From the NCBI GenBank assembly GCA_033675265.1, contig JAUJYZ010001489.1:52467-116466 (forward strand): a stretch of DNA of 64,000 bases, given 5' to 3'. The DNA comes from Actinostola sp. cb2023 (Eukaryota > Cnidaria > Anthozoa > Actiniaria > Actinostolidae). The translations under genes were made by a program, and so were the position numbers. The first letter of the stretch is position 1, and every line of letters begins with the position of its first letter. Of this stretch, positions 46,334 to 59,365 are shown one piece after another. The notes beneath the pieces are model-generated. The model was not told the DNA's origin. It ran no database searches and was given only the letters and a program-made list of their open reading frames with translations.

Positions 46334-46621
46334 CAGTCATTTGCAAAAATTCTGGCCGCCACGATATATCAATATATCAATATATCAGGTGCATTATGGG
46401 TAATAAAAATAATCCAAAATTCCCCTTAAAGCGGTTAACATCAGCAAATTGGTAGAAATATTTAGTATAATGCTTATTTTGGTCTTACGTTTGTTGTTTG
46501 TAAGCTTTGCTTCATTTAATAAGTTAGGAAACTCAAAATAGTATTATTTAATTACCCATAATGCACCCGATATATTGATATATTGATATTTCGTGGCGGC
46601 CAGAATTTTTGCAAATGACTG
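46334..46621. mobile_element. TA-flanked MITE, CAGTCATTTGCAAAAATTC termini
   Basis: 288 bp with long arms (CAGTCATTTGCAAAAATTC..., then GATATATCAATATATC) and TA at both ends. Typical of Tc1/mariner-derived MITEs. Confidence 0.8.
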
Positions 46622-46822
46622 TACATAGACATGTATATATGAGTGCTTTACTTGAAAATATTTCACTCATAATTTCCATACTATTATTATTATTACCAAA
46701 CAGCATCTGGGACCTGAGACAATATTTTCACACATTTTCATCATTTCATTTTTTTAACTAAAAGAAAACCATGGTGACATGAAGTTTATCTGTATTTTGT
46801 AATGAAACTACAGATTTCACAA

Positions 46823-47460
46823 TTACCTTCTTAACTTTGAATGAAATACTTCAACTTTCTTTTCAGTTAGTATGTTCAAGTAATTTGTTACCAAGTTAAC
46901 AAATCCTGGTTTTGATCTGAGATGGTAGATTATATCTGACAAACTGCAGATGGTTGCCTTATCATAATTCCTCCTTCTGTAGATAATGAACTGAACTGCA
47001 ACTCTGAACATGATGTCAAACCAGTGATCAAAATCTCCTCCACGGAAGTCAACAACATAGAAGTAAAATGTGAGAGGCACAACATCATCAAGTAAATGCA
47101 GAAGCATTGCGCATATTGAGGATCTTTGCAGTAGTGCCCAAAGTGATTCTTCACAATGTCTCGAATGATTGACCATCATCCAAAAGCTGATGCAATCAGG
47201 ATAGCTATCTTCTCAGATTTCGGACGTTGTGGAAGGACTTTGTTTACACCAAACAAAGCTTTATAAAGCTTAACAAAGAAAGGCCTGAATAGCATGATGG
47301 TAGTTTCCTGGATGTTAAGAGATATGTGAAATGGTCCTTGCCATGGTATTACTGATGACAGGAACTGTGGATCTGTCCTTGGATTCCACTTTAAGATGGT
47401 AAAATAATAAACATTATTAATTAAAAATATATATTTTGCAGTGGAGTCCCATTCTCTCAA
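46823..47460 (-). pseudogene. Unrecognised coding remnant with a frameshift
   Basis: Two open frames of 94 and 118 codons abut in different phases at about 47178 (KIAILIASAFG, then MMVNHSRHCEESLWALL). They read like one protein: IPWQGPFHISLNIQETTIML, RPFFVKLYKALF, then DDVVPLTFYFYVVDFRGGDF and VEVFHSKLRR at the end. I recall similar blocks in repeated cnidarian proteins but cannot name a domain or family. It could be another transposon gene. Confidence 0.45.
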
Positions 47461-47598
47461 ACCCTGGATATCTCAAACAGTTTTCGTTATCTCGAACTTG
47501 AAGCGAGGTCCTAAAGATTTGCTTCAGTGTAAATTATTGTTTATTTTATACCCTGAATATATTGAACCCCCCCGTAATCTCAAACCTATTAGCTGGTC

Positions 47599-47946
47599 TG
47601 TTGCGTTCTCGGTCGACAGGATGATCGTGGGGACGCTATTGACAACCAGAGTGTGATTCCAAACAATTTGAAGGCATTTATTGTAAACACACACGGTGAA
47701 AACTAGGACGAAATATTACAATAATTAGGCGAGGAATACGGCTTAGCTAGAGATGAATACAAGAAGATAATAAAAGAAAACTTACATCTTATGGGCTCCT
47801 AAATACCGTGATGATAAGCTCCGAACGTTCGTACAAACATGAGTTCAAAGTGACGCTGAAGGGTCAGGTTTCACCGGAAGTGAAATATGTACTACAAATA
47901 GCTACGATTATGATAACTCGAATAATAATAGTGTGTTAACACAACA
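47599..47946 (-). repeat. Probable 3' LTR of the BEL/Pao element
   Basis: On the minus strand this starts TGTTGTGTTAACAC and ends GAACGCAACA, the usual TG...CA borders, 348 bp. AATAAA lies in TTTACAATAAATGCC as a possible poly(A) signal. It starts about 100 bp after the end of the pol frame. The 5' LTR is outside the window, so no pair comparison was possible. Confidence 0.6.
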
Positions 47947-48049
47947 CTCCTCGCCCAAGGATGCTAATCCTTGCTCTGAACTTTAACTAATGATTAATGT
48001 TTCTATAGAGTTCCTATATACTTGGCGAGAAGACTTTCACCAGCTGGCC

Positions 48050-49766
48050 AATAGGGCGTAGAAAGGTCTTGGTCTTGCCTTCCAATCTTGCTTTCACGAG
48101 AGCCTTTCTAACTATTCCATCGTCGCTTTCGATAGCCTCAACAACTCTGCCGAGGGTCAGTCGTTGCGTCGGGCATCAGCGCGTTTAAGAAGAACGATAT
48201 CTCCGGTAGCTACAATCCCATGGAAAATAAAATGTGCCACCATGAAATCGTAAGTCTCACCCCCCCTCCCCGTTCCAAAGTTGATGTTTGGGTTCAAAAT
48301 TCCCTCAAATATTACAAACCATCACTGATCAACATTGTGGAAGGGGAAGGGATCATAGGTGTCTCGTTTATATTGCAGGAGATTGTAGGTTGGGTTGGCG
48401 TGCTGTCCACTTTGTCCTTCGTTGCAGGTTCTGGAGGTATTCCCGTTTCCAGCAAATCCAGAGCTGGTCTGCAAGGTATTGAGCTCTTCTGCAGTATCTC
48501 CGTGCATACAGGTCTTCCGGTACGAAGTCTCCAGGGGGTGGTGTGATTGGTCGAGCTTTCATGGTGAGTAGTATGGATGGCGTTAACGGCTGGGGGTCGT
48601 CGACCTCTGACGAGATGGTCGTAATGGGCCTAGAGTTGACTATACCGGCGACCTCGGCCATAAGTGTGGTAAGGAGCTCGTGCGTAAGCTGCGAACTGCC
48701 AATCTGTGTTAGCATGGCGTTGAGGACACTGCGGATGGTTCTGATCTGGCGCTCCCATACTCCTCCGAAATGGGACGCGTGAGGGGGGTTGAAGATCCAT
48801 TCACACCCTTGGTCGGTTGTGTAGCGCTGTACCCTTCTCTTGGTCTGGTTGGTTTAGACCTTCAGCTAGTTCTGACTTTCCTCCGATGAAGTTAGTTCCT
48901 CTGTCGAATCTCAGCCTAGTCACTGGCCCACGAATGGCGAGAAAACGGCGTAGCGCGCAGATGAAAGCGCTAGCGTCCATATATTCAAGGACCTCGATAT
49001 GGATCGCTCTGGTGCTGAGGCAGGTGAGTACTAATCCCCATCTCTTGCTGTTGGCTGCACCCCCACGGAGCTTCCTGGTGCGGATCGAGCCATGGGCCGA
49101 ACACGTCGAGTCCCACATTCGTGAATGGTGGGCTGGGTTCTGTGCGGTCTCCTGGTAGATCGGCCATGTTTTGAGTGCTCCTCTTGATTTCCTGCAAGTG
49201 ATGCATTCGCTGATTATCTTCGTTACGAGGCGGTGTCCAGAGACTATCCAGTATCCTGCTTCTCGTACTGCCCCATGGGTAATCTGGCGACCCTGATGGT
49301 GGATGGTCTCGTGGTGATGACGTACCAGGAGTTCTGAGACGTGATGGTCCCTTGGAAGAATAACGGGGTGCTTCTCGACAAAGTCCAGGGATGAGCGACG
49401 TAGACGGCCGCCAACTCGTAGCACTCCGTTTTCGTCAATGAAGCGACTTCTTCAACGCCTGTTTTCTCTCCCTGGCTTTGTGGCGGTCATTGCACGTGTG
49501 ACCTAGGTCCAGGTTACCTTTCAGTAGTTCCAGGTCGTCAGCGAACGCTTCTTCTTGGACCATCTTTAACAGTAGCTCTTTCAAACTCCGCTACTGACGG
49601 CGTACTCATGCCGTGTTGTTTGGTGGCGAGCGTATGGCGGTTCTTGATCTCCTTAGCCTTAACGATCAGTACTGCGATAGCGCGACGGAGGGACGCCCAT
49701 TCGGAGAAACGTTTCGTCCTTTCTGTACCCATGTTCTTCCCGATGCTCGTAGTGTGGGTTGTGATC
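48050..49766 (-). pseudogene. BEL/Pao pol, integrase and C-terminal part
   Basis: Continues from 61943 across the IS3EU-like insertion. First come KNMGTERTKRFSEWASLRRA and a linker. Then (49424-48801) LRVGGRLRRSS, an HHCC-like zinc region (HHETIHHQGRQ...CITCRKS) and an rve integrase core with LTCLSTRAIHIEV and LRFDRGTNF. Then VNSRPITTISSEVDDPQPLT and, after a MITE, GDIVLLKRADARRNDWPLGR, the conserved tail (DUF5641) of BEL/Pao polyproteins. Several frame breaks are present, including near 49440 and 48800. Annotated as a decayed retrotransposon gene. Confidence 0.8.
48213..48385. mobile_element. Small TA-flanked MITE in BEL/Pao pol
   Basis: 173 bp with short inverted ends (CAATC.C...G.GATTG) and TA at 48211-48212 and 48386-48387. 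Keeping one TA joins QPNL to ATGDIVLL in frame. Confidence 0.65.
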
Positions 49767-50212
49767 TATGGCGTACCATCCCCGCCAAAATTCAACATTA
49801 GGTTTCGACATTCAAGTTTTGAATTCGACATTCAAGTTTTGAATTCGACATTCAACATTAGGTTTCGACATTTGAAGTTTTGAATTCGACATTCAAGTTT
49901 TGAATTCGACATTCAACATTAGGTTTCGACATTTGAAGTTTTGAATTCGACATTCAAGTTTTGAATTCGACATTCAAGTTTTGAATATTCGACATTCAAG
50001 TTTTGAATTGGACATTCAAGTTTTGAACTTTCACAATCCAACATTGGAGTTTCTCAATGCGACATTGAAGTTTCACGATGCGACATTGCTTCTCCGCGCG
50101 CCATTCTTGTTACGCGATCCGACATGCAAGTTTGATCGTTTTATGCAAGTTTCACTTTTCAACTTCCGACTCGCATGAGTGATTCAGCTTTGTAGGGCAA
50201 AACCGCTGTATT
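49767..50212 (+). repeat. Left terminal inverted repeat with internal 20 bp array
   Basis: 446 bp. From about 49805 to 50030 a unit like GAATTCGACATTCAAGTTTT is repeated about ten times with variants containing AACATTAGGTTTCGAC. The right copy is shorter because it has fewer units. Such subterminal arrays often bind transposase. Confidence 0.88.
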
Positions 50213-50316
50213 ATTTTCAACTCGACGTTTTAAATTGAACTTCACGCTTCAGTAACTTCGGTTGACCTTGGGAACCGCTGACATAAACAACGCAGGCGCA
50301 ACAGTCGATCACAAAA

Positions 50317-53300
50317 ATGGCGGCAGATCTAGAGTTTGTACTTTCAGTAGTTCAAGAAACAATTCAACGACTCGATAACTGCCAACAGGAGGATGATTAC
50401 AGTAGCATATTGCTTCGTTTAGAGTACCTAAACCGTACAATTATTAATAATGGGGCACTACCTGACTCAATCGTGGCTGGCATTGGATTAGCCATAAAAA
50501 ATTTGAAAGATGAGCAAGAACAGTTAACTTCTCATGGATACAGGGCAGTAAAAATGTTTAGTGGCAGCCCAGGTCGCCCTTCTTTTCAAGTATCAGAGGA
50601 TCAACTCTCTTACCTTGTAGAAAGTGGGTTTACTGTACCACAGATAAGTCAGTTATTGGGAGTGTCCACAAGAACAGTCGAAAGGAGAATGTCTCATCTT
50701 GGCATTAGGATATCAGGTAAGACAAAATTTTGTATTCGGCTTGGAAAGATCTAAGCTTATTTGTAATTAAGCTTATATGTTTACTAGTTCTACATAGAGT
50801 ATGTCATTTTTTATTTCATTTTAAAAATATTTTTGCAAGCCAAGATCTTATCCAGTTGTATGTTATTTTGTCTAAAAAGTGAAGGTTTTAAAAACACACT
50901 TGCAGTTGCACTCATCACATATGATCTAATAAGTACGATAAACCTGGAAATGATGTTTCTGTGTGTGATTACTTACCTCTTGTAAATATTGCCTACAACA
51001 AAAATTATTTAGTAGTTGAACAACCTATTTTGTTTACATGTCTCCTATGTGCAAACACCCCATTGATCAAACATTATTTTATTGTTGTTTACTTGAACAG
51101 AAACATACAGTGATATCAATGATGAAGATCTTGATAACTTGGTGAGAGCTGTGCAACAGCAACATCCAGGTGTGGGAATGAGGTTACTGACAGGTCACCT
51201 TAAAAGTATTGGCCAACGAGTTCAAAGGGAGAGAATCCAACTTTCTCTTTTAAGGACCGATCCAACAGGGGTTCTTTGTAGATGGAGAAAGTCAATAAAA
51301 CGTAGAGTGTACAAAGTGTATGCACCACAGTCCTTGTGGCACATAGATGGAAATCACAAATTGATCAGGTAATGTTTATTACTCGCTTTTTTGTAATGGC
51401 GTCAGTATGACACTGAAACGTCATTTCATATCGTTACTATTCATCTTACTAATGTTTATTGTAGTACACAATATTTATTCATCTACATGTCCTGGTTTTT
51501 GACCAGTATCCACAATGATGTAAATTTATGAGATTTTTTTCATATATATTCTTAGATGGCGAATTGTTGTACATGGAGGTATTGATGGTTATTCCAGACT
51601 GCCAGTCTACTTACATGCTTCAAATAATAATAAAGCTGTAACAGTATTATCACTTTTCCAAGAAGCTGTGTCCAATTGTGGCTTACCCTCTAGAGTAAGA
51701 TGTGACAAAGGAGGAGAGAATTATGATGTTGGGTGGTTTATGCTGCACCATCCTGAGAGAGGACCTGGACGTGGGAGCATAATAGCAGGTGATGCATATA
51801 TTTTTCATTTCCTTTGGTGGATTTAAAAATTACGAGTCCACTGTACTTATTATTTGTAAAGTGTCATTACACTTATTTGCTTGTTATTACAATATTGATC
51901 TTGACTAACAATGCAGTGGAACATGCATTGAAAAAAGTACTCAACGAGATTTAGTGGCAGCTGGAAAATCAGGAAAAGCATAATATAACATCCACAAAAA
52001 GCAAATTATTGTATGGAAGGTTTAGTGAGTCTTTCTTGTATGGTTACCAAATATCGATATCCCTGCCACCCAATAACTCCTAGAATAAATGAAGAGGTAC
52101 ATACATACATACACACATACATACATACATACATTTAAGCTTTATTTATACTCAAATTTTCGAATTTGTGGGTAGCTGCAGGATAGCTAACATCTTTGAG
52201 AAAACATACACAAATAATTGTTTGTATTTATTGGTTAGTGAATAAAATAATGACAATTTATTATAATTATTCATCAGCATCATTATTTTATTAGCTATTA
52301 TGATTAACATAATTTATTATTTCGATTATTAATACTACAGGCAAAAGCACCCACAACCAGCGTATAGAGAGGCTATGGAGAGATGTGTATGAAGGATGCT
52401 TGTCATTATTCTATGAGCTATTTCATTTCCTTGAGAGCTTGAATCTGTTGGATCCTATCAATCCTGTTCACCTGTGGTGTTTGCACTACATCTATCTGCC
52501 TATCCTGAACAGGCATCTTACTAACTGGAAAAATGCATGGTCCCATCATCCTCTGCGTACTGAAAAGAATCTAAGCCCCCTTCAGCTGTGGATACGTGGC
52601 ATTCACCTAACTGGTGGCAGTACATTAGACATTGTCGAGGTATATTGATAGCAATTGCATTTACTTACTTGGTTAATGTTTGGTTCACACTAGTGATATA
52701 CATGTACATGTAGACATCAGCTCAAGCAACATACAAACACTGTCAGTAATGTGATGCTTATTAGCAGTGCTTGCCTTTTCACGTGACATATATAAGCATA
52801 AGCACAAGCAACATACATGTACACAGACTCAGTAATGTACTGCTCATTGGTAGTGCTAGTTGTTTTTCGCACCTGTGAAAATGCTTATGTTGCTTGTGTT
52901 TACATGTACTGTACATGTATGCTTATGTTACTATTGTCATTGAACTAGGCCTAATTCGATTTGATTGATATCACTTTCATTTCCAATCATAATCAGTCCT
53001 CTTGTCTCTGAGGTTAATGCTTGAGTGCAAATAATTTGGCTGAAAAAAAACCCACAAGGAATACATATACATGTATCATGCTACATGTACAGTTTCAAGA
53101 AAGTTTTTACCAAAGTGCCTTTGAATAGTCATGCTTATCTTTGTTTTATTATGTAGAATGCAGAGGATCATGGAATTGACTGGCAAGGTCCTTCAGTAGC
53201 CGAGGAAGGAGCTGCTGTGGAAGTTCCTGATACACCTTGTTGTTTGGATGATGCACAGTTGGCATCAATACAGGCTATCAGTTTGGACATTGATAATGGT

Positions 53301-53360
53301 GATCCATATGCCATAGGTTTATACAGTAGAATTGTGAGTGAAGTAGAAAGATTAATATAG
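50317..53360 (+). CDS. DDE integrase-type transposase, five exons, intact frame
   Basis: Exons 50317-50716, 51101-51368, 51556-51788, 52341-52639 and 53157-53360, all GT-AG, sum to 1404 bases: 467 residues plus stop, with phases that match at every junction. The N-terminus is helical. A helix-turn-helix follows (PQISQLLGVSTRTVERR), then a linker with QRVQRERIQLSLLRTDP. The catalytic core has D in [13 protein letters not shown] in VRCDKGGENYDV and E in [11 protein letters not shown] (36 residues between the last two). The tail has WSHHPLRTEKNLSPLQLWIRG. This is the rve-like 'integrase core' family common in cnidarians and fish; with the 6 bp target repeat I place it near IS3EU. No break was seen, so this copy may still be functional. 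Confidence 0.88.
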
Positions 53361-53410
53361 TGAGTTTGAGTAAATTATGTATAGTACATGTAGTACATGT
53401 ACTATACATA

Positions 53411-53580
53411 CACCTGTTTTCAGAAACGTTGTCCTTTTACAAAATAGTAAATAGTAAAAAGGAATTGATTAGAGAAACAATAAGCCTGAGTTCAGCTTGA
53501 GTGCATTTCTTTTGTTTCTCTAATCAATTCCTTTTTACTATTTACTATTTTGTAAAAGGACAACTTTCTGAAAACAGGTG
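53411..53580. mobile_element. TA-flanked MITE, CACCTGTTTTC termini, copy 2
   Basis: 170 bp, same ends and TTTCTCTAATCAATTCC core as 17646-17832, with TA on both sides. It lies 50 bp after the integrase stop. Confidence 0.8.
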
Positions 53581-53974
53581 TATGTATAGTACATGTAATT
53601 GCAAAATATGCACCAAGTGAAGCTACATGTACATAATGTAGTCATACATTCATATTGACTATTTAAGGGAGAATTGCAGGCAACTGACATGCCTCTGATC
53701 TGACATCCTTCAAAAACATACTTTTTCACATTACATTGTAAGTAACAACATAATAACAACAGATCGAGATTCATCAGAATGAAAGTGTTTACCACTTGTT
53801 GTACAATTTAAGTTTATTGTAAATGAACTCATTGAACTCAATTAAGGCCTAGTTTAGACGTCGTGCTAATCATGAGCCGTTCTCATCTCAAATAGATAAT
53901 GAGGCGGCTTCTTTTGAAGTAATTAAGAACGGCTCTTGGAAAGTACAGCGTTTGAACTAGGCCTAAGCCAATGC

Positions 53975-54405
53975 CATAAATGACTTACTAAATAGTGTTA
54001 TCTCCATTGTTTTCTATTGTTTCATCAGTGCTATTTAGTACTAATTAGTTAGTACTGTTTCATGGACATATTATGGTTTGCACTCTACCATACCCTGTTT
54101 AGGACAGACTCACATAAAATTATATACCCTGTTCAGGACAGAGAGGCCAAAAACCATACCCTGTCCAGCGGCACATCCCCGTATTCACTACTTTCGCATC
54201 CCCCATAATACACTTTGTTTGCCCCCCAAGTTTTGCATAAACTGTTGTTTTCAATGTCTCTTGGGAAGACTGCATGTTCCCAAGAGAAATTGCAAACAAT
54301 AGTTTATGCAAAATGTGGGGGACAAACAAAGTGTATTATGGGGATGCGAAAGCAGTGAATAGCCCATATATGGGAGTACCCCCCCCCCCCCCCCCCCCCC
54401 CCCGA
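53975..54405. repeat. MITE fragment, hairpin and poly-C
   Basis: A partial GAGTG-family MITE ends TTTGCACTCTA near 54088. Next is a hairpin, about 54181-54360 (CATAATACACTTTGTTTG against CAAACAAAGTGTATTATG). A run of about 24 C follows at 54380-54403. Confidence 0.6.
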
Positions 54406-54429
54406 GAGTAACACAGGCGTTTTATGTTG

Positions 54430-54643
54430 ATTGACAGAAGCGAAGAACCAAATTACAAGCCAACTGCTTAAATGTCTGAGTTCGCGTAATATTGAAAATC
54501 GCAGTAATGACCACAACTTGACAATATTTAAACAATCAGTTTATTTCACGATAGATGATGGAAACTTTCGAATTAATCTCTACAATGATAGTGTTGCTGA
54601 GGTTACACGATTACTTGAAGTCCAAAGCCCAAGCTCACTTTAA
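54430..54643 (+). pseudogene. Unrecognised ORF remnant
   Basis: About 70 codons with NIENRSNDHNLTIFKQ and VYFTIDDGNFRINLYNDSV. I recognise no domain. It could be the 3' end of an inserted gene or chance. Confidence 0.2.
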
Positions 54644-55164
54644 TATGTATTGACATACTGTAGGCTATATTTATTGACATTCTATAGGCTATATAACAGT
54701 AAATATTCTGGAGGAACTCGGCTTTCTTTGATAGCCATCTGCAAAATGTGCCAGACATGGCATTGTTGTTTGTTTCCTTTCTTTATCATGAAATAGAAAA
54801 TGTAGTACTCAAGTAATGTTAAGGCCTGGTTCAGTGGATAAACATTTAAAAATACATTTTGTAAGTCTTGTGAAGTGAAAACTTATTAAAAATTGTTGAA
54901 ACTTTTCTTTGTTATGACGTCACAGACCACGTGATCAGCATAAAAATGAAAGGAAAATATTAAGGATATAAAACTAACTAATTTTATGAATATGAATTCA
55001 AACTGATGTACATTAATGAAGTAAGGAGATATAAATGCCTAAAATTGTTCTCAAGGTCAAAGCAGGCCTAACATACTTGAGTAGCTCTGAACTATTAAAT
55101 TCAGTCAGGATGAATCAACCTACAGCTGAGTTAAATTTGTCAACAAGGTCTATCAATATTAAAT

Positions 55165-55318
55165 CATCTGCAGACTATAAACAGTAACATCGACCTTACT
55201 TTAAACACAATTTAGGAAGGTTTCCCTTAAATGACGTCACATTATTATCTGCAGACTATAAACAGTAACATCGACCTCACTTTAAACAACACAATTCAGG
55301 AAGGTTTCCTTTAAATGC
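55165..55318. repeat. Tandem duplication, 82 bp period
   Basis: Two copies of ATCTGCAGACTATAAACAGT... with a few differences, just downstream of the HECT gene stop. Confidence 0.8.
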
Positions 55319-56089
55319 ACAGAAAAGGTCAGTCTAAAACATGTTTCTAAAAATCAAACACAGTTAAATGATCTGCTTACAGTGTTAATGGCTGCATCCA
55401 TTGATGCCATAAATGTGGCTTTGTCAGGGAAACTCTTTGGCAGGGTCACCTTCTGTAAGCATGTTGAAGCATATATGGAGGGGACATTATCAAATTCCAC
55501 ACCAATTTTTCCCAATCCAAAATTGGGCAAACATGGTGATCCTGTAGCGAAAATGAGAAAGTTCTGTAGTGTTTTTGCCTTGGCAGTCTGCAAATATTCA
55601 CGCAGGTGCTGCTTGGTGGTGGTTCGCTCTTCGCTTAATGATGCTGGGAATTTGAGGACATTTATCACATCAGCACCAGTTAATTCAGTATCTGTGGGAA
55701 CAAACAATTTCTGGAAGAGTTCAGGAAACTTTTTCATCTGTTCACCAAAGCCCAAAGTACCAAGGCCATCTCTAAGCTGGTCCAATACTATTTTTGGCCT
55801 TGCAATCACATCATGAATTATGATCGATTGTATTACACTCATCTTGTTTTCATTCTGAAATAATAAAATGGCTGGTAAATTACTTTTCATAGCACAAAGT
55901 GTTTTTTTTTTCCCTTGTATTCTAAGCCCTCTGATAGGGGAGATTAAGTACATTGTACATTTGTATTTGTTGACTTATTACCAAGTCCATAATTTACAAG
56001 TAAGGTGGAGTCTGAACAACATTAATTTTGTATAATGATAACTAGTGGTTAAACTAGTGTGGACTGCGTCTGTGTTTCTAAGGAAACAA

Positions 56090-56325
56090 GTGGAGTAAAA
56101 AGGTAATGTGAACACTGTATAGATGTAAATTACTTTTATAATTCTAGTTTTTTTTTTACCCAATAAAATATTATTATTATACAAAGAAAGCGTGATACTT
56201 ACTGACATTTCAGACGTTAATCCTTGGTCGGAATAAGTTCACTCCGACTAAGGACTAATGTCTGAAACGTCAGTAAGTATCACACTCTTTTTATACGATG
56301 TTCACATTACATTTTTACTCAACAT
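56090..56325. repeat. Long hairpin with degenerate hammerhead-like arms
   Basis: Arms GGAGTAAAAAGGTAATGTGAACA and its mirror at 56298-56322. Inner arms contain CCGACTAAGGACTAATGTCTGAAACGTC and its mirror, resembling degraded CUGANGA...GAAAC cores in opposite orientations. Possibly a Penelope-like end pair. Confidence 0.4.
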
Positions 56326-58202
56326 TTGTATAAATTCAAGGGTGGAAACATTTGAATTATTTACTTACTGTCAACGAAACAGTTAATCCACATTCTGATA
56401 GAATATCTACAGTTTCATCTTGATTAACTGTAGCTACATCAACTGCCTGAGCAACCTATTGAGATATAAATTATAAAACCATTCTTGAATATACAATCAC
56501 GTAGTATATTATACGAAGGGGAAGCCAAAAAATAAGCTACATGTAAGCTTGTATAAAAGGCACATGTAGCTTCATGATGCAAGTCTACGGGCTCCTGCAA
56601 AGGTACATATGGCACAAGAAAAAAAAAAACATAAATAAATGCTACCTATACTGATTCCGTAAGTTGTAGTTTTTGCTCCTTTGTGGGTTTGGGTGGTGAG
56701 CGAAAAAAAATTCAACAGAGAGCAAACTGGTACTGACTTATGGAATCAGTCTAAATGCTACCCAGTCGACAAGAAAATGTAACTGGACATGTGTCAAATA
56801 TGTGGCATCATATGGTTCGTTAATGTCAACAACAACAAAACCATTGATTTTTTTGTGATTTTCTGTTTTCTTTTCCTGACATGTAAGGGACCGTTCATTT
56901 TTTAACAGGGGGTGGGGGCTGGTGGTTTTCAGGATTCTGTTTATAAAACAAATTCCATGACGCCTCTCCTCTCCATTCACATATTTATTGGCTGACCCCC
57001 ACCTCTACATACATGTATGACACATACTTTATAGATGCCACCTGCATTTGACCATATTTTTTGGCTTTTCTTTCAATCTTTTTCTTTCAATCTCAATTTT
57101 ACAACTAACAGTATTATTTGTTATAGTTTTCTATAATACTGCGTGGTAATGTTTTTTTTTTTCACTAATGACAAATGTGAAGGCTTACATGCACGCATGT
57201 AAATGCAAACGCCTACATGCATGTACATGGGTACATGGATTGGTCATGCACCTGGTTGCACCTAAAACACACTACAGCCCTAGTAAAAGATAAACTTAAG
57301 TGTTTTGCACTAACCATGCTAATGTATGATTTGATCCTCAAAGAACAGTCATTGACTGACATTTTTTGGATGGCTCCATCCACATCTCCTGTAGCTAAAT
57401 AATGGTACACTGAGGGGCTGAAGATGGTCAAGCCTGGGCCCCCTTGAAGGATGCTGTGTACAATTACTGTACCAACAAGCTTCATAATCCCCGATGCGAC
57501 AACATGTGAACTGTAAGTCGGGAGTTTGTAATTGTCACCCTGAAAGAACTCTTCAGACATCAGGTAGAGAAGCTGAGTAAAAAACTGTCGACTTACACCG
57601 CCAATGTCTGCAGCAGGCTGATTGTTGAAGATGACTCTGAGTTGTTTCTTAGGATTGAAATTTGGGTTTTTATAATAGGCCATAGCATCATTTAGCAAGT
57701 CCTCCTCATCTACCTTCAGCTTTTCTCTTTCGATGCTCATTTTATTTTTCAGCTCTTCTAGTAATGAAGGAAGGGACACATCGCTGTCCCTTGGAAGAAA
57801 GACCGGTTCAGCAAGGTCACTGTCGCTGTCCTCTCTATCATTTACCGAAGTGCATGTGGTTGACAACGAAAGTGCTGCCCTGGAAACTGTTCCATGGACA
57901 GTTAAATAAGTTGCCAAATGCTCCCTGCTGCAGTCTGGAAACATTTCCACTAGCTGATTTATCTGCTGATCTTCTAACAGGTGTGATGGCCCAGGTAAAG
58001 TATCCACTGGAACTGACACTGGTGAATTTGTCATCTTGTTCTTCTCGCCCAGGTCTCGCTTACTTATCTTTACATTGATACCACTTTCGTCTTCACTGTC
58101 GGAGTCACTAAAGAATGGTTTAAAGACATTTTTGATATCATTACAACAGTCTGTAGATGATAACATTACAGTGGTTTCATTGATGATAGCATGTAACCGC
58201 AT

Positions 58203-59365
58203 TATAATTATATTTTATAATGAATTCATAGTTATGCCTTCAGGAATTGGGCTTCCTGTGGTTGCTTATAAAATCCAATGTCATCCCTAAGTCCAACCCT
58301 AAACCTAATCCCAATGTACTTCATATTTCAAATCAACCTAGCTAGGTTCATTAAAATTTGAAATCAACCTGAAATGAAATATGTATAATAAGTAACAAAA
58401 CTGAACTGTACTCCACTTGCTCTCTGTATTAGCCATTACCAAAACGAGCAGGGGACTGGTACCAAGTCCATAAAACTAATTCAATTTGATACTAGTAAAA
58501 TTGGGCATCATTTTCTGAGAGAGCAGATCAAACTTAGCTAGTCTGCAAAGTTTGGTGAACTTCGGCTTAATATTGACGATGCTAGAGGGCATCAAAGATG
58601 ACTATTTTCCCATACAATCTCTGTAATTTTTTGACGTTGTCCATCAAACCATACATTCACTGTAAAATTTTGGCTGGACAACACAATTTCAAAAGTTTAT
58701 AATTCCTACAGAATTCGCCCAAATCACATCAAACTTTGCGCAGATACTAATTTCAACATGCTGTTTCATGTCACAAACTTAATTTCGTAATAACATTAAT
58801 TTTAATAAACTCATTCCCAGTCTTGCTCGATTTGATAGTGGCTAATTGCCTTAATTTATACCTGTTTATGAAGTTATCCAAGTTCCCTTGATTGTCTTTA
58901 ATTGGTCTCTGATAAAGAAAAAACATAGGTTGTGGACATTAATTGTGATTGTAGTCGTCATGTATCTGGAAAGACCTCGTTGAAATCAGTAAAAATGTGA
59001 AGTTTGAAAAAGATCGCTTCACAAATTGTGAAGATGTGAATTTTCAAACATCGAAATTTTGTATGAAAACCTTTGTTGGTAGGCAAGAGTTGCCTACCAG
59101 CGTAGATTTCCAAAGGTTTTCATATAAAATTTCGATTTTTGAAAATTCATATATTTGCAATTTGTGAAGGCATAAAAATGTCTTGATGGCATTCAAGGCA
59201 TTCAACTAGTGTACCGACCTGCACCAGCAATGAGCAAGTGCATGCATTCACATAGTGATATAATACACTGTAGGTTTGTTTAAAATGCACATAAATGATA
59301 TTTGGAAACATTTAAAGCTCTGACAACTGACAAAGTAGATACAAATTCACTTCCTTAATTATTAC
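58203..59365. other. HECT intron with a hairpin
   Basis: No coding sequence. A hairpin lies at about 59015-59168 (TTTTCAAACATCGAAATTTTGTATGAAAACC against GGTTTTCATATAAAATTTCGA), with TAGGCAAGAGTTGCCTA at its tip. Confidence 0.55.

Noticed and set aside
55382..55816. 144-codon plus-strand ORF
   Set aside because: It is antisense to the HECT C-lobe exon, which has the recognisable motifs.
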